Shown here piece by piece: positions 14,630 through 22,969 of a stretch of DNA of 46,416 bases. Under the pieces are notes generated by a model, which made no database searches, was not told the origin of the DNA, and saw only the letters and a list, made by a program, of their open reading frames with translations. The position numbers were made by a program, and so were the translations under genes. Position 1 is the stretch's first letter. Every line of letters starts with the position of its first letter. The stretch comes from a virus. The stretch is from positions 1 to 46,416 of the IMG/VR virus record IMGVR_UViG_3300044675_004667; one strand, given 5' to 3'.

Positions 14630-14990
14630 CTATTTGTTTTTTACGACCGCGTTTTTTAGGCTGTTCAGTTTCGGTTATTTCTTCGGCTTCAATGGTTTCA
14701 TTGGCTTCGGTTTCGAAGGCTTCGGGTTGTTCGTATTGTTGTACATTTTGTTGAATTTTAACTACTGATAACATACCTTCAGAATAATAAACATCCTTTG
14801 GAAAGTCTTGTTGTTTAACAGCTTTTTCAATAGCCTTGTTTATCTTTTCAGAACCGATTGTTTTTTTCTGATTGCTATAATCAAACAAATAAATTACATC
14901 TTCATTATCGGTTCTTTGCACATTAACAGCGCTGTAATATTTGCGGATAATGTTTAATGCTTCGTTTAATTTTTTACTTTGATTTTTCAT
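14616..14990 (-). CDS. small head-region protein with basic tail (124 aa)
   Basis: Starts MKNQSKKLNEALNIIRKYYS; the C-terminal third is acidic (TEANETIEAEEITETEQ) and ends KKRGRKKQIDAES, an AT-hook-like RGR flanked by lysines. It follows the capsid gene and its terminator. It may be a head completion or DNA-contacting protein; family not recognised. Confidence 0.55.
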   Translation of the reverse strand: MKNQSKKLNEALNIIRKYYSAVNVQRTDNEDVIYLFDYSNQKKTIGSEKINKAIEKAVKQQDFPKDVYYSEGMLSVVKIQQNVQQYEQPEAFETEANETIEAEEITETEQPKKRGRKKQIDAES

Positions 14991-15002
14991 TGTGTTATAT
15001 TT

Positions 15003-15025
15003 AAAAAGGGGAGGCGAACCTCCCC
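15003..15025 (-). terminator. leftward terminator behind the capsid gene
   Basis: GGGGAGG (minus 15025-15019) pairs with CCTCCCC (15014-15008) around a four-base loop, followed by five Ts. It lies 14 bases after the capsid stop and helps make capsid mRNA the most abundant. Confidence 0.85.
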
Positions 15026-15038
15026 CGAATCATTAAAA

Positions 15039-16757
15039 CTAAATAGTACCGTTAAAAGTATCATTACATGCAGCGCTATCAGTTATGATAAGCTGTGCAG
15101 AACCTGTGTTTGTACTTGTAGTGTAGAAATTAGCATAAGTACCAAATACATTAGTTTCACCTAAAACTTGTGCATTAGGCGCACCATCAAATGTGTTTGA
15201 ATCTAAAGACCAATCAAGGTTAGTAAGGCTTGCACCTGTTGAAGGTGTTGAAGCGCTATAAACATTATAAAGTGTTTCAGTAGCAACTCCAAGTGCAACA
15301 TCTGAACCTGTAGCAGAAACAATAACAACACTTGCAACGGTAGAATTACCGAAAACATAAATTGTTAAGCCTGTACCATCCCAACCACCAGCAACTGTGT
15401 AAATAGAACCTACACTTGCAAGGGCAGCTTGTGCAGCGGCTACAAAACCATTAGCACCACCTGAAGTACCAGTATCAAAAGAACCGCCTACGCTAAATGG
15501 CAAACCGTTAATTTGAATTGCAACAGCATCAGTTACATCGATTTCATCACCTTTGAACAATTCACCTGTTACGGATTTAGAATAAAATACAGCATTACAT
15601 GCTACATCGCAAGAATCGGCAGATTCACAGAAAACAGCATCAGTAGCAACAGGCGCACCTGCAGCACCGCAAGCAGGTTCAATATCGCAGTATCCTGTGT
15701 CAGCGCAAACAACTTCATATTTGAATACGTCAAGAACGCCATCAAACAAACAGTCATTTACGGCCCAACATTTAGGCATACCAACAACCGCCCAGTTAGT
15801 AGCGAATTGGATGTAAAGTTCAATTTCGTCATTACATTTAACGTAAGACATTACTACGTCGTGCTCAATGCCTAACCATGGGTCAACAACTGTAGTGCGC
15901 ATTTGGTCTTCAAAGTCATAAGTGAATTGACCTTTATTTTTTGCGTAAGTTACAAGTTGAAGCGCACCCGGTGCCATTGCGATAATTTCGTTGGTATTAC
16001 CAAGTGCAGCAGGTAGGTTAGTATCGTAGTAAATTGAACGTGTAATGTCAAGTAGTGACGCGTCAAAACCGTTATCATTACCAGCTGCAATAGCACGGGC
16101 TTTACGATATTGGTCAAGCAAAGTACCACCGATAAGAATCATTTGCTGTTCGATTTCAGCTTGTTTGCGGTCGCTATCAAGGATAGATTCACCAACAGGG
16201 TTGATGCCTAAACCACTTGCAAGGAATAAAGGCAAAGACTTAGAAGTAACAGCAGGGGCGTTACATTCGCATTTAACGAATTGACCGATAAAGCCGTTGT
16301 TAGCTACAACAGTAGAAACTTCTTTTCCAAGTTTGTTAATGTGGTTTCTAAGAACTTCATTAACATAGCTGTTTTGATAATCAGCGCGGCTTTCTTTGAT
16401 ACAACGAATTAGTTCATCGTCAATCTTAATTTTCTGAGAAACTGTCTTATTAGTAATTTCAATTTCATCATAAAGCGGCTTAACTACATCGCCATCAGTT
16501 GGGCAATATTCAAGTGAAGTTGCATTAGATTCAGAAAGACGTGGGAAAAAACGGCGTGAAACTTTGTAAACTTTACCGTTACCTTGTTCAACTGCCTGAA
16601 CGTTACCAAGTTTAACCTGTGAAGCGGATTTATTAGCAGCACTAACAAGCAATTGCAATAGTCCGATATTTGGCGATGGCATGGAGCGCATACCGCTGTT
16701 ATTATTCAGCGAAATGTCTATAATTTTCCAAGCATCAGCTAATTTTATTGTTGACAT
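15039..16757 (-). CDS. major capsid protein (HK97-like), with C-terminal extension
   Basis: A 572-residue protein. It has its own promoter and long leader upstream, its own terminator downstream, and a scaffold gene directly before it, the classic capsid setting. Residues about 1-350 carry the capsid-like core (KVYKVSRRFFPRLSES, QQMILIGGTLLDQYRKA, NEIIAMAPGALQLVTYAKN, DPWLGIEHDVVMSYVKCND). From about 370 on follow Cys-containing segments and a Gly/Ala/Thr-rich, beta-type region (VSATGSDVALG...), which may be a surface-exposed Ig-like decoration. Fold assignment is by pattern and context. Confidence 0.75.
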   Translation of the reverse strand: MSTIKLADAWKIIDISLNNNSGMRSMPSPNIGLLQLLVSAANKSASQVKLGNVQAVEQGNGKVYKVSRRFFPRLSESNATSLEYCPTDGDVVKPLYDEIEITNKTVSQKIKIDDELIRCIKESRADYQNSYVNEVLRNHINKLGKEVSTVVANNGFIGQFVKCECNAPAVTSKSLPLFLASGLGINPVGESILDSDRKQAEIEQQMILIGGTLLDQYRKARAIAAGNDNGFDASLLDITRSIYYDTNLPAALGNTNEIIAMAPGALQLVTYAKNKGQFTYDFEDQMRTTVVDPWLGIEHDVVMSYVKCNDEIELYIQFATNWAVVGMPKCWAVNDCLFDGVLDVFKYEVVCADTGYCDIEPACGAAGAPVATDAVFCESADSCDVACNAVFYSKSVTGELFKGDEIDVTDAVAIQINGLPFSVGGSFDTGTSGGANGFVAAAQAALASVGSIYTVAGGWDGTGLTIYVFGNSTVASVVIVSATGSDVALGVATETLYNVYSASTPSTGASLTNLDWSLDSNTFDGAPNAQVLGETNVFGTYANFYTTSTNTGSAQLIITDSAACNDTFNGTI

Positions 16758-16869
16758 TTATTAAAAATTATTTGAATTAAAAAAAATTGTTTAGGCATTT
16801 TCCACGCTGCCAACTGCGTTCTGTTTTTTTTCTGTGCCTTAGCACCCTATTTTGTGAGAGGTCGTACTG
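16758..16869 (-). promoter_or_regulatory. long 5' leader of the capsid gene
   Basis: About 105 transcribed bases precede the capsid ATG. Possible stems are GTGC-TAAG-GCAC, ACGC/GCGT, and GGCA pairing with TGCC; two GGCA segments compete for the single TGCC, and a run of eight Ts follows. This could be a stabilising or regulated leader. No known riboswitch is recognised. Confidence 0.35.
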
Positions 16870-16877
16870 CAAAGATA
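16870..16877 (-). promoter_or_regulatory. -7 element of the capsid promoter
   Basis: TATCTTTG on the minus strand matches TAnnTTTG. No clear TTTG lies 18-20 bases upstream; the upstream DNA is a long A/T stretch that could act as an UP-like element. It sits between the scaffold terminator and the capsid start. Confidence 0.55.
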
Positions 16878-16927
16878 ATAAGTATTTATTTTAATAAAAT
16901 TATTATTTTTTTATAAAATGTTTACAA

Positions 16928-16955
16928 TTAAAAAAGCAGCCCCGAAAGACTGCTT
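16928..16955 (-). terminator. leftward terminator behind the scaffold gene
   Basis: AAGCAG (minus 16955-16950) pairs with CTGCTT (16939-16934), followed by a T-run. It ends the portal-to-scaffold operon just before the capsid promoter. Confidence 0.75.
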
Positions 16956-16975
16956 AACAAACTATTTAACCAAAT

Positions 16976-17800
16976 TCAAATGAGACCGTTTTCCTGCATA
17001 TATTTTAAACGCGCTGGGTGTATTCCTGTTTTTGATTTTTCATCAATTTCAAATGTTTTTGTTTGACCGCCATTTGATTGCTTTTCAAAATTATATTCAG
17101 CTGCTATAATTTCAAATAGTGTTTCATACTTTAGGTTTTCAGTTGGCTTAGTCGGATGTTTTACGCGGTTGCCATCTTTATTAACCCAAATATTACCATC
17201 GGGGTCAATTTCAAAATCTAAGCCACGTTCACGAATTTCAGCTTCTAAGATTGCGCGCATTTCTTTTGGCGATAAACGTGCATTTTTTACAGTTTCAACT
17301 AATGAACCGCGGACCTTTTCAATTTGCTGATTTTTAATGTAGCTTTGAAATTTGCTTTGTTCTTCTTTGATAGCTTGTTGCATTAGCATTTCTTTTTCAG
17401 TTAGTTTAGCGTTGGCAAGTTCTAACTGTTGCGTAAGCTGTTGAAGTTTTTGTGCATCGGCGGATGTATATTCAGATTTTAGCTTTTCCAAAGTTTCTAA
17501 TTGACTATTTTTTAAATCAGAAACAATAGTTTTAAACCTATCTTTTTTGTCTACCAATTCGTATTTCTTTAGGTCAATAGCAAAGGCTTCAGCAATTTGC
17601 TTTTCTGTTTTCGCATAAGCGGCACCAAATAGCTCGGCGCTTTTAGCTTCTTCAATCTGTTTGCCGATTCGTTCCTGAACTGTTTTTTCAAGTTTAGAAA
17701 CATAACCCGTAACAGCATCGTCAAGGCTAATTTCGTTCGATTCAAGTTTTTGAATCAGTTCGGGTTCTATACCCAATTTTTCTACAAATTTGTCAAGCAT
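16976..17800 (-). CDS. capsid scaffolding protein
   Basis: A 274-residue, highly charged, helical protein with a long coiled coil (residues about 25-170, with KLEKTVQERIGKQIEEAKSA and QLTQQLELANAKLTEKEM). The C-terminal segment is basic and globular (GIHPARLKYMQENGLI). It lies immediately before the major capsid gene, as scaffold genes (GP20-like) do. It would direct procapsid assembly from inside and then leave. It overlaps the preceding gene by eight bases. Confidence 0.75.
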   Translation of the reverse strand: MLDKFVEKLGIEPELIQKLESNEISLDDAVTGYVSKLEKTVQERIGKQIEEAKSAELFGAAYAKTEKQIAEAFAIDLKKYELVDKKDRFKTIVSDLKNSQLETLEKLKSEYTSADAQKLQQLTQQLELANAKLTEKEMLMQQAIKEEQSKFQSYIKNQQIEKVRGSLVETVKNARLSPKEMRAILEAEIRERGLDFEIDPDGNIWVNKDGNRVKHPTKPTENLKYETLFEIIAAEYNFEKQSNGGQTKTFEIDEKSKTGIHPARLKYMQENGLI

Positions 17801-18158
17801 TTTCAGGTGTGTTTATATTAAAAAATAATTTTGTAAATTGTTCAAATGATATACTTAGCGGCAATTCAAAACCGCTTTTTAAAATAACCTTAGTAAATTC
17901 ATCACCATTCTCCCATTCAGATTTATAAAATGTTGCAACTTCGTCAAGGTCAACAAAACAATAATCTTCAAGTTCATAAACAGTTTCACAATCGGAACTA
18001 TTGTTTTTGATGTGCAAATCAATTTCTTTTTTTATTTCAGCTGCCAGCTTATAATCTTCAATACTTACAGCATCATCAAATTCACTTTGCAATTCTTCAA
18101 GTGTCGGCGCTTCGGTATTGTATTCTAATTGGATTACAAATTTATAAAATCTTGGCAT
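17793..18158 (-). CDS. hypothetical protein with UVR-like helical hairpin (121 aa)
   Basis: Residues about 19-47 (TLEELQSEFDDAVSIEDYKL then AAEIKKEIDLH) match the pattern of the UVR/UvrB-C interaction motif, L..e...A....fe.AA.l...I. The rest is a small alpha/beta part ending SFEQFTKLFFNINTPE. In a head operon the motif is more likely a protein-protein clamp than a repair function. Resemblance is by eye only. Confidence 0.5.
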   Translation of the reverse strand: MPRFYKFVIQLEYNTEAPTLEELQSEFDDAVSIEDYKLAAEIKKEIDLHIKNNSSDCETVYELEDYCFVDLDEVATFYKSEWENGDEFTKVILKSGFELPLSISFEQFTKLFFNINTPENA

Positions 18159-18159
18159 A

Positions 18160-18351
18160 TTATCTACGTTTATTTGCGCAGCCGCAGCCGCGTTTTGGGG
18201 TTACTGTTCTTTGAATAGGTTGTGCAGGTTCGGCAACGTGAATAGTACCTAAATAATTATAATTGCCCGTTTGTTGTTCTGCATACCATTGCGCAGGGGT
18301 GAACTGATATTCAGTACCTGTTGTTTTATGCTTTGCTTTTATGACTAACAT
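18160..18351 (-). CDS. small hypothetical head-operon protein (63 aa)
   Basis: Starts MLVIKAKHKTTGTEYQFTPA and ends with a basic Cys-containing tail (KRGCGCANKRR). The N-terminus looks like two beta strands and the QWYAEQQTG helix start. It fits in a six-base-spaced operon between the Mu-F-like protein and the UVR-like protein. Function unknown. Confidence 0.55.
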   Translation of the reverse strand: MLVIKAKHKTTGTEYQFTPAQWYAEQQTGNYNYLGTIHVAEPAQPIQRTVTPKRGCGCANKRR

Positions 18352-18357
18352 AATGTT

Positions 18358-19209
18358 TTATTTTTTCTGATAATTAGCCGACCGTACCGGGTAAGCTATA
18401 TGCCTACAATTATAACCGCCGCGATTTTGGCAAAAGTTTTCGGGCGTTGTATTTGGTATCATACCCGTGCCTTCATTTTCTGCAAATAAAATTTGTTCTT
18501 CTAATTCCTCAAATAATATTAAACCTTTTTTACCGTTTTTATCATAATTAACCCATTCCTCACATTGCAATCGGCTATCCTTTACTAAACTGCCAACGTA
18601 TAATAATGCATCTAATTTATAACTTTTTCGCACCGCTTCATTTACTATTCCATCGTATTGTAATAACGCGTCACGTGATGCCTGCAAACTAATTCGTTTT
18701 AATACGCCTTGGCGTGCTTCGCTTGTTGTTAATTGACCTGCTATTGAAGTAACAACATCTGTAAGGCTGCTGCCCTGATTTACTGCTATTAGTAGTTCAT
18801 TCTTAAGCGGATTTATTAAATTAGTATTTAATCCCTGCCCTTGCATTGCAGCAATTACATTATTAACAGCATAGCGTTTAAATGGGTTTAAAAAACTTTT
18901 TGTAATTTCTAAGCCGTTCAATTCCTGTTGCGCAAGCTGAGTATTCGCCCCTATTTCGTCAAAATTTTCTAAGAAACCCGAAACCATTACATTATATCCA
19001 GCTTTTTCTAAGAACCTATTAACAGCAGTTTTAAAAGAACCTAAACGCGCTAAATTTTCTTTTGACCTTACTAAATTGCCTGATGTCGTTCTAAACTTAT
19101 TAACCCAATCGACTACTTGTTTTACAAATTTAGGTTCTACTTTGTCAAACCGCTTTTGTAAAATTTCAAGTGCTTTGTCGTTAATTCTTTCGGGTTTGTT
19201 GAAGTCCAT
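18358..19209 (-). CDS. phage Mu F-like head morphogenesis protein
   Basis: A 283-residue minor head protein. The N-terminal 200 residues are helical (LNPFKRYAVNNVIAAMQGQG, ISLQASRDALLQYDGIVNEA). The C-terminus has the family's Cys/His pattern: DSRLQCEEW, GMIPNTTPENFC, then YNCRHIAYPV. It is the gene right after the portal, as in Mu- and SPP1-like heads, and probably sits at the portal vertex. It overlaps the portal gene by one base. Confidence 0.8.
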   Translation of the reverse strand: MDFNKPERINDKALEILQKRFDKVEPKFVKQVVDWVNKFRTTSGNLVRSKENLARLGSFKTAVNRFLEKAGYNVMVSGFLENFDEIGANTQLAQQELNGLEITKSFLNPFKRYAVNNVIAAMQGQGLNTNLINPLKNELLIAVNQGSSLTDVVTSIAGQLTTSEARQGVLKRISLQASRDALLQYDGIVNEAVRKSYKLDALLYVGSLVKDSRLQCEEWVNYDKNGKKGLILFEELEEQILFAENEGTGMIPNTTPENFCQNRGGYNCRHIAYPVRSANYQKK

Positions 19210-20999
19210 TAGTTGTTATCTTCGTCGTTATCGTCGTTATTGTCTTCGTCATTATCCGAATTATCCGAATTATCAGAATTATTAAATTCATCCATATTAA
19301 CTTCGGGAACTACATTACTTGCAACAGCATCAAAACGCGGCGCTAACTTTTCATCAATTGCATTTTTAATAGCTGTATAATCATTATTCATAATATCAAA
19401 GCCTTCATCATAATACAATTCAGTAACAGCATCAAAAACAAATTGTGCGCTAATTGCATCCTTTTCAGTTATCTGTCCACTTGCCAAAAGCTGTACACGT
19501 TCATCAACTGTATAAAGATAAGCGCTGTTATACATAGCGCAAATGGTTGCTATTTGGCGTGCTACAGCATCAGCATTATATCTGCGGTCAATATAGCTAA
19601 TATAAGATTCGTATCTAATAGCAGTTGGTAAACCTTTTTGTGATAGTGCAAATTCAGCCATTAGTTCCGTTTCGGTTTTAAGGTCAAAACTAATAGGCGC
19701 GTTAACCATAATTGCACTTTCAGTATCCATAAAAACAATAGCCTGAATAATACGCAAAACATCTTTATAACGCGCATAAACATCGTCGCTAATTTTACCA
19801 ACTTCTATATATTCAGGTTCACGGTCCAATTCTTTTGCTACGCCTGATTGTGCAGCTTTTAAACTACGGTTAATATTTAACACCTGTTCAGCTTTGCCTA
19901 ATGCTTCAGTTGCTACCTTGTTAGTTTCCTGAATAGTCGAAACATCGGGCGAATAATAGCGTATCGGTTCAACTTGTTGCTTATCGCTATCCCCAAATTT
20001 AGAAGTAGTTGGGTTCAAATTATAAGCGGCAAGCGGTGTTATGCTTAACGTTTTGCCATGACCACTACATGTTTTACATGTTATACTTGTTTCATAATCA
20101 TTTGGGTCAGGAACACGTCCCACGCCATTACAACTGTTACAATCAACCCCTTCAACAAATTTAATAGGAAAACACGTTGCCAGCATAACCGATTTGTGCT
20201 GATTATCAAAAATAGCAGCATCATTAAGGTAAGGTATCGCAGGGCTAAAATCAGACTTATAAATTTTAAACGTATTGCCATAAGTATCGTATTTAGGAAC
20301 AACGCGACCGCCTAAAGTAACCCAAGGCATAATACCGCTGTTATGTTCGTAAATAACTTCAAACATTGTTTTGTCACCGTATGCGCGCGCTTGTGCATAA
20401 AACATATCGGTAACTATATGATAGTAAAAAGGATTTTCAATACCTAAGTTAGCATATTTGTTTTTGCTTATGCCTTTATATATTAACAGTCGATATTCAG
20501 GGTCATTAAAAACAATCCTATCAGACTGGATAACTTTCATGTCTACATTAACCCTTACATTATCTGTTTCAATGCCATCGCCTTTTGGTTCAATTAACAA
20601 AACCGCGTTAGGGTCTAAAACGCGATTAGGAATAAATACAGAAAATAAAAATGACTGCAAATTGTTTTCACCAAACTTTTCGTTTTCGGCAAATTGTTGC
20701 ATGTCCATGTTTTCAAACCTAACAGAATGTTTAGCAGAACTTAGCAACCTATGCAGCTCAGTAATAGCCTTAACAAGTGGCGATTCTGTTTTAGGCTGAT
20801 AGGTATTTTTTCTATAATTTAATATCTGTTCATCTTCATTTGGGAATGCCTTATCCAACGCTGGCGGCACTTCACCATAGAAATGTGGCTTAATACTTTC
20901 ATATATTTTTTTCCAATCCGATTTAAACGGATGCACGGGCGGATTAAGTATTGTAGCACTTACAGAATCTAAAAATTGATAAAACTGTTCTAAGTTCAT
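19209..20999 (-). CDS. portal protein with embedded zinc-knuckle pair
   Basis: A 596-residue portal, the dodecameric ring through which DNA enters and leaves the head. Context (before the Mu-F-like, scaffold and capsid genes) and length support the call. The middle carries two CxxCxGxG motifs, Cys287/290 and Cys308/311, identical in form to DnaJ zinc fingers, which would bind one zinc. The last about 25 residues are a low-complexity Asn/Asp/Ser/Glu tail, encoded by repeated ATCCGAATT-type units, and probably disordered. A leftward terminator closes the preceding gene. Confidence 0.8.
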   Translation of the reverse strand: MNLEQFYQFLDSVSATILNPPVHPFKSDWKKIYESIKPHFYGEVPPALDKAFPNEDEQILNYRKNTYQPKTESPLVKAITELHRLLSSAKHSVRFENMDMQQFAENEKFGENNLQSFLFSVFIPNRVLDPNAVLLIEPKGDGIETDNVRVNVDMKVIQSDRIVFNDPEYRLLIYKGISKNKYANLGIENPFYYHIVTDMFYAQARAYGDKTMFEVIYEHNSGIMPWVTLGGRVVPKYDTYGNTFKIYKSDFSPAIPYLNDAAIFDNQHKSVMLATCFPIKFVEGVDCNSCNGVGRVPDPNDYETSITCKTCSGHGKTLSITPLAAYNLNPTTSKFGDSDKQQVEPIRYYSPDVSTIQETNKVATEALGKAEQVLNINRSLKAAQSGVAKELDREPEYIEVGKISDDVYARYKDVLRIIQAIVFMDTESAIMVNAPISFDLKTETELMAEFALSQKGLPTAIRYESYISYIDRRYNADAVARQIATICAMYNSAYLYTVDERVQLLASGQITEKDAISAQFVFDAVTELYYDEGFDIMNNDYTAIKNAIDEKLAPRFDAVASNVVPEVNMDEFNNSDNSDNSDNDEDNNDDNDEDNN

Positions 21000-21017
21000 T
21001 CTATTTGATTTTAAATA

Positions 21018-21041
21018 GGGCGGCTGTATTTCAAACCGCCC
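21018..21041 (-). terminator. leftward terminator before the portal gene
   Basis: GGGCGG (minus 21041-21036) pairs with CCGCCC (21023-21018), followed by a weak T-run (TATTTAAAA). It lies 15 bases after the stop of the Ig-domain protein and separates tail and head transcripts, perhaps partially. Confidence 0.65.
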
Positions 21042-21055
21042 TTAAAACTATCTAA

Positions 21056-21934
21056 CTATGGAGTAACAGTAATTACAAGTGAACCAGTAACACCCGAAGC
21101 ATCATTAGCCGTTGCGATAACAGTAACTAAGCCTGCACCTGTAGCAGTAAGCAAACCGCCTACGCTAATAGTAGCAGTACCCGTGCCGTTAACAACCGAC
21201 CATGTAACAGTAGCATCAGTAGCGTTCAATGGCAATACAGCCGCAAGCATTTGCAAAGTATTTCCATCCGCTACAGTTGTAACGTTACCTGTTCCTGTTA
21301 CAACAATCGAAGTAACCCAACATGAGTTATAAGATTGTGTTAATAGGAATGAAAGTTGCTGCTGAGTAAATGTACCAAGCTGTTCGTTATATCTGAATTC
21401 AATTGTCCAGTAAGCATCGTCTTCGTCAGTTTCTGCAATCTGATAGAACGGGCGAACTGTTACGTTTGAATACCAACCTAAGAAACGACCATCGCAAGTT
21501 ACAAAACCGAATTCATAACCCGAAGCATTTGCAGGGTTAGCTAAGAAATTGTAAAGCGCATCGATAGTGAAATCATTGTCGTTTTCAGCATCAGTAAGCG
21601 ATACAACACGGCTTTGTTTTACTACTTCTTCTTGACCGCATGAGCCGCGTTTTTTAGTCGTAAATTCAGGCGCAGGAAGACCACCACTAATACGGCTACC
21701 ATTAACGCGCCCAAAAACTTGTTTAGTTGCAATAGCAGTTTCCCACTCAGTTGAATCGGTAATATCACTAAATTCATAAGAGCATTTTTTAGCAAACCAA
21801 CCTGCGATACCACCTGAATAAACAGTTGAATCGCACGGGTCGCATAGGTAGTTAGGTACGTTTTCATCATCCACGCATGGAGGGCAAACACCGAAAGCGC
21901 CTAAAAAACCGTTAAGAAAAGAAATATTATTCAT
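21056..21934 (-). CDS. tail tube/major tail protein candidate with C-terminal Big_2 domain
   Basis: A 292-residue protein. Residues 1-210 form a body with CPPC and CDPC pairs and a KKRGSCG loop. Residues about 212-292 match a bacterial Ig-like (Big_2) domain: TVADGNTLQMLAAVLPLNAT, VTWSVVNGTGTATISVGG, LLTATGAGLVTVIATAND. Such domains decorate tail tube and capsid proteins and may bind carbohydrates. It has a terminator directly downstream, consistent with high expression. Tail tube identity is inferred from position between the tail tip and head genes. Confidence 0.6.
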   Translation of the reverse strand: MNNISFLNGFLGAFGVCPPCVDDENVPNYLCDPCDSTVYSGGIAGWFAKKCSYEFSDITDSTEWETAIATKQVFGRVNGSRISGGLPAPEFTTKKRGSCGQEEVVKQSRVVSLTDAENDNDFTIDALYNFLANPANASGYEFGFVTCDGRFLGWYSNVTVRPFYQIAETDEDDAYWTIEFRYNEQLGTFTQQQLSFLLTQSYNSCWVTSIVVTGTGNVTTVADGNTLQMLAAVLPLNATDATVTWSVVNGTGTATISVGGLLTATGAGLVTVIATANDASGVTGSLVITVTP

Positions 21935-21975
21935 ATTTTTTGTTTTTAAAATATTATGTAAATGAATTCACGACC

Positions 21976-22929
21976 TCACCTACATTGTTTATTATCAATT
22001 CGACATCTTTTATCAAATGTCAGGTCTAACAAAAACATACGGTTGTCTTCGGGTTTAGAATCATATCTAAAGTTTTGATACTGCACACCATCAACAGTTA
22101 CGTAATTGCCTCTCACAGCTTGTTGTAGTAACTTAATGTAAAACGGTGGAACGGCACCCGAAATAATACCGTAATTTTCTGTTATATCTTTACTGATAAC
22201 TACATTTCTGTCATTTTCTGTAATCGCTTCAGTATCTCCAAAAAATTCTACATTTCCAAAGATTCTAAGCGAATTATAAAACGGTGTATTATTAGAACCT
22301 AAATAATTAGTCAAAGTTCCGTAAAAGTTACCGTTGCAATCATAATTTGCATAGGTGCTATAAATCAAAGACGTGTCATTTAAGTTGCCACAGCCTTCGA
22401 CTTTTTTATAGTATTCTGTAAATAACCTTTTATCTAATTCAGGTTCTAAGGTTATCTGATTTATTTTGTAATAGTCAATATACAATCTAAAACAATCTAA
22501 ATCAGCAGGGAATAAACCCGTATTAACAAACCACGTTTGTATGCTGCCCGTTGCAAGGCTTTGTCCTACATGGTAACTATCTGAAAAGTCATCTATAAAT
22601 TCACTTATAAGTGAACCACAACAATCATATAAGCTAACTACTACGTAATGCGAAGTGCTTGTGCTTGTTTGAAAACCTGCCACTAAAACGCTGTTAGGCT
22701 GATTGTAATTATCTGCAACTTGTGTTTGGAATGGTATAACATCGCCCTGAACATAAGGAATATAAAACGGCAAATCAGAACCGCACAAATTACAGTTCCA
22801 CGCATCTCTTACATGTTGCATTAAGTTGCCAGGCAAAATAGGGCAGGCATACCGAATCGGTACGGGCTGCCTAAATGAATAGGTTCTGCTAATTTCAGCT
22901 GAATATGATACAGGATAAATTACTAACAT
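21976..22929 (-). CDS. tail structural protein (317 aa)
   Basis: I choose the ATG at 22929 (MLVIYPVSYSAEISRTYSFR), because a -7 promoter element covers the earlier in-frame ATG at 22947. The protein has Cys pairs (CNLCG, DCCG) and beta-rich segments, e.g. PFYIKLLQQAVRGNYVTVDG. It lies with the large tail-tip proteins. Precise role unknown. The transcript would be nearly leaderless. Confidence 0.6.
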   Translation of the reverse strand: MLVIYPVSYSAEISRTYSFRQPVPIRYACPILPGNLMQHVRDAWNCNLCGSDLPFYIPYVQGDVIPFQTQVADNYNQPNSVLVAGFQTSTSTSHYVVVSLYDCCGSLISEFIDDFSDSYHVGQSLATGSIQTWFVNTGLFPADLDCFRLYIDYYKINQITLEPELDKRLFTEYYKKVEGCGNLNDTSLIYSTYANYDCNGNFYGTLTNYLGSNNTPFYNSLRIFGNVEFFGDTEAITENDRNVVISKDITENYGIISGAVPPFYIKLLQQAVRGNYVTVDGVQYQNFRYDSKPEDNRMFLLDLTFDKRCRIDNKQCR

Positions 22930-22936
22930 ATATTCG

Positions 22937-22944
22937 CAAAGATA
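22937..22944 (-). promoter_or_regulatory. -7 promoter element in the tail operon
   Basis: TATCTTTG on the minus strand, preceded by an A/T-only stretch with TTTT about 19 bases upstream. It is eight bases from the chosen start at 22929 and may serve as an internal promoter for the tail and head genes. Confidence 0.45.
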
Positions 22945-22969
22945 CAAATAAAAATTAAATTAAAAAATT

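Noticed and set aside
15513-15875. Plus-strand frame within the capsid gene
   Set aside because: It is the antisense shadow of the capsid gene, whose promoter, leader and terminator all face left.
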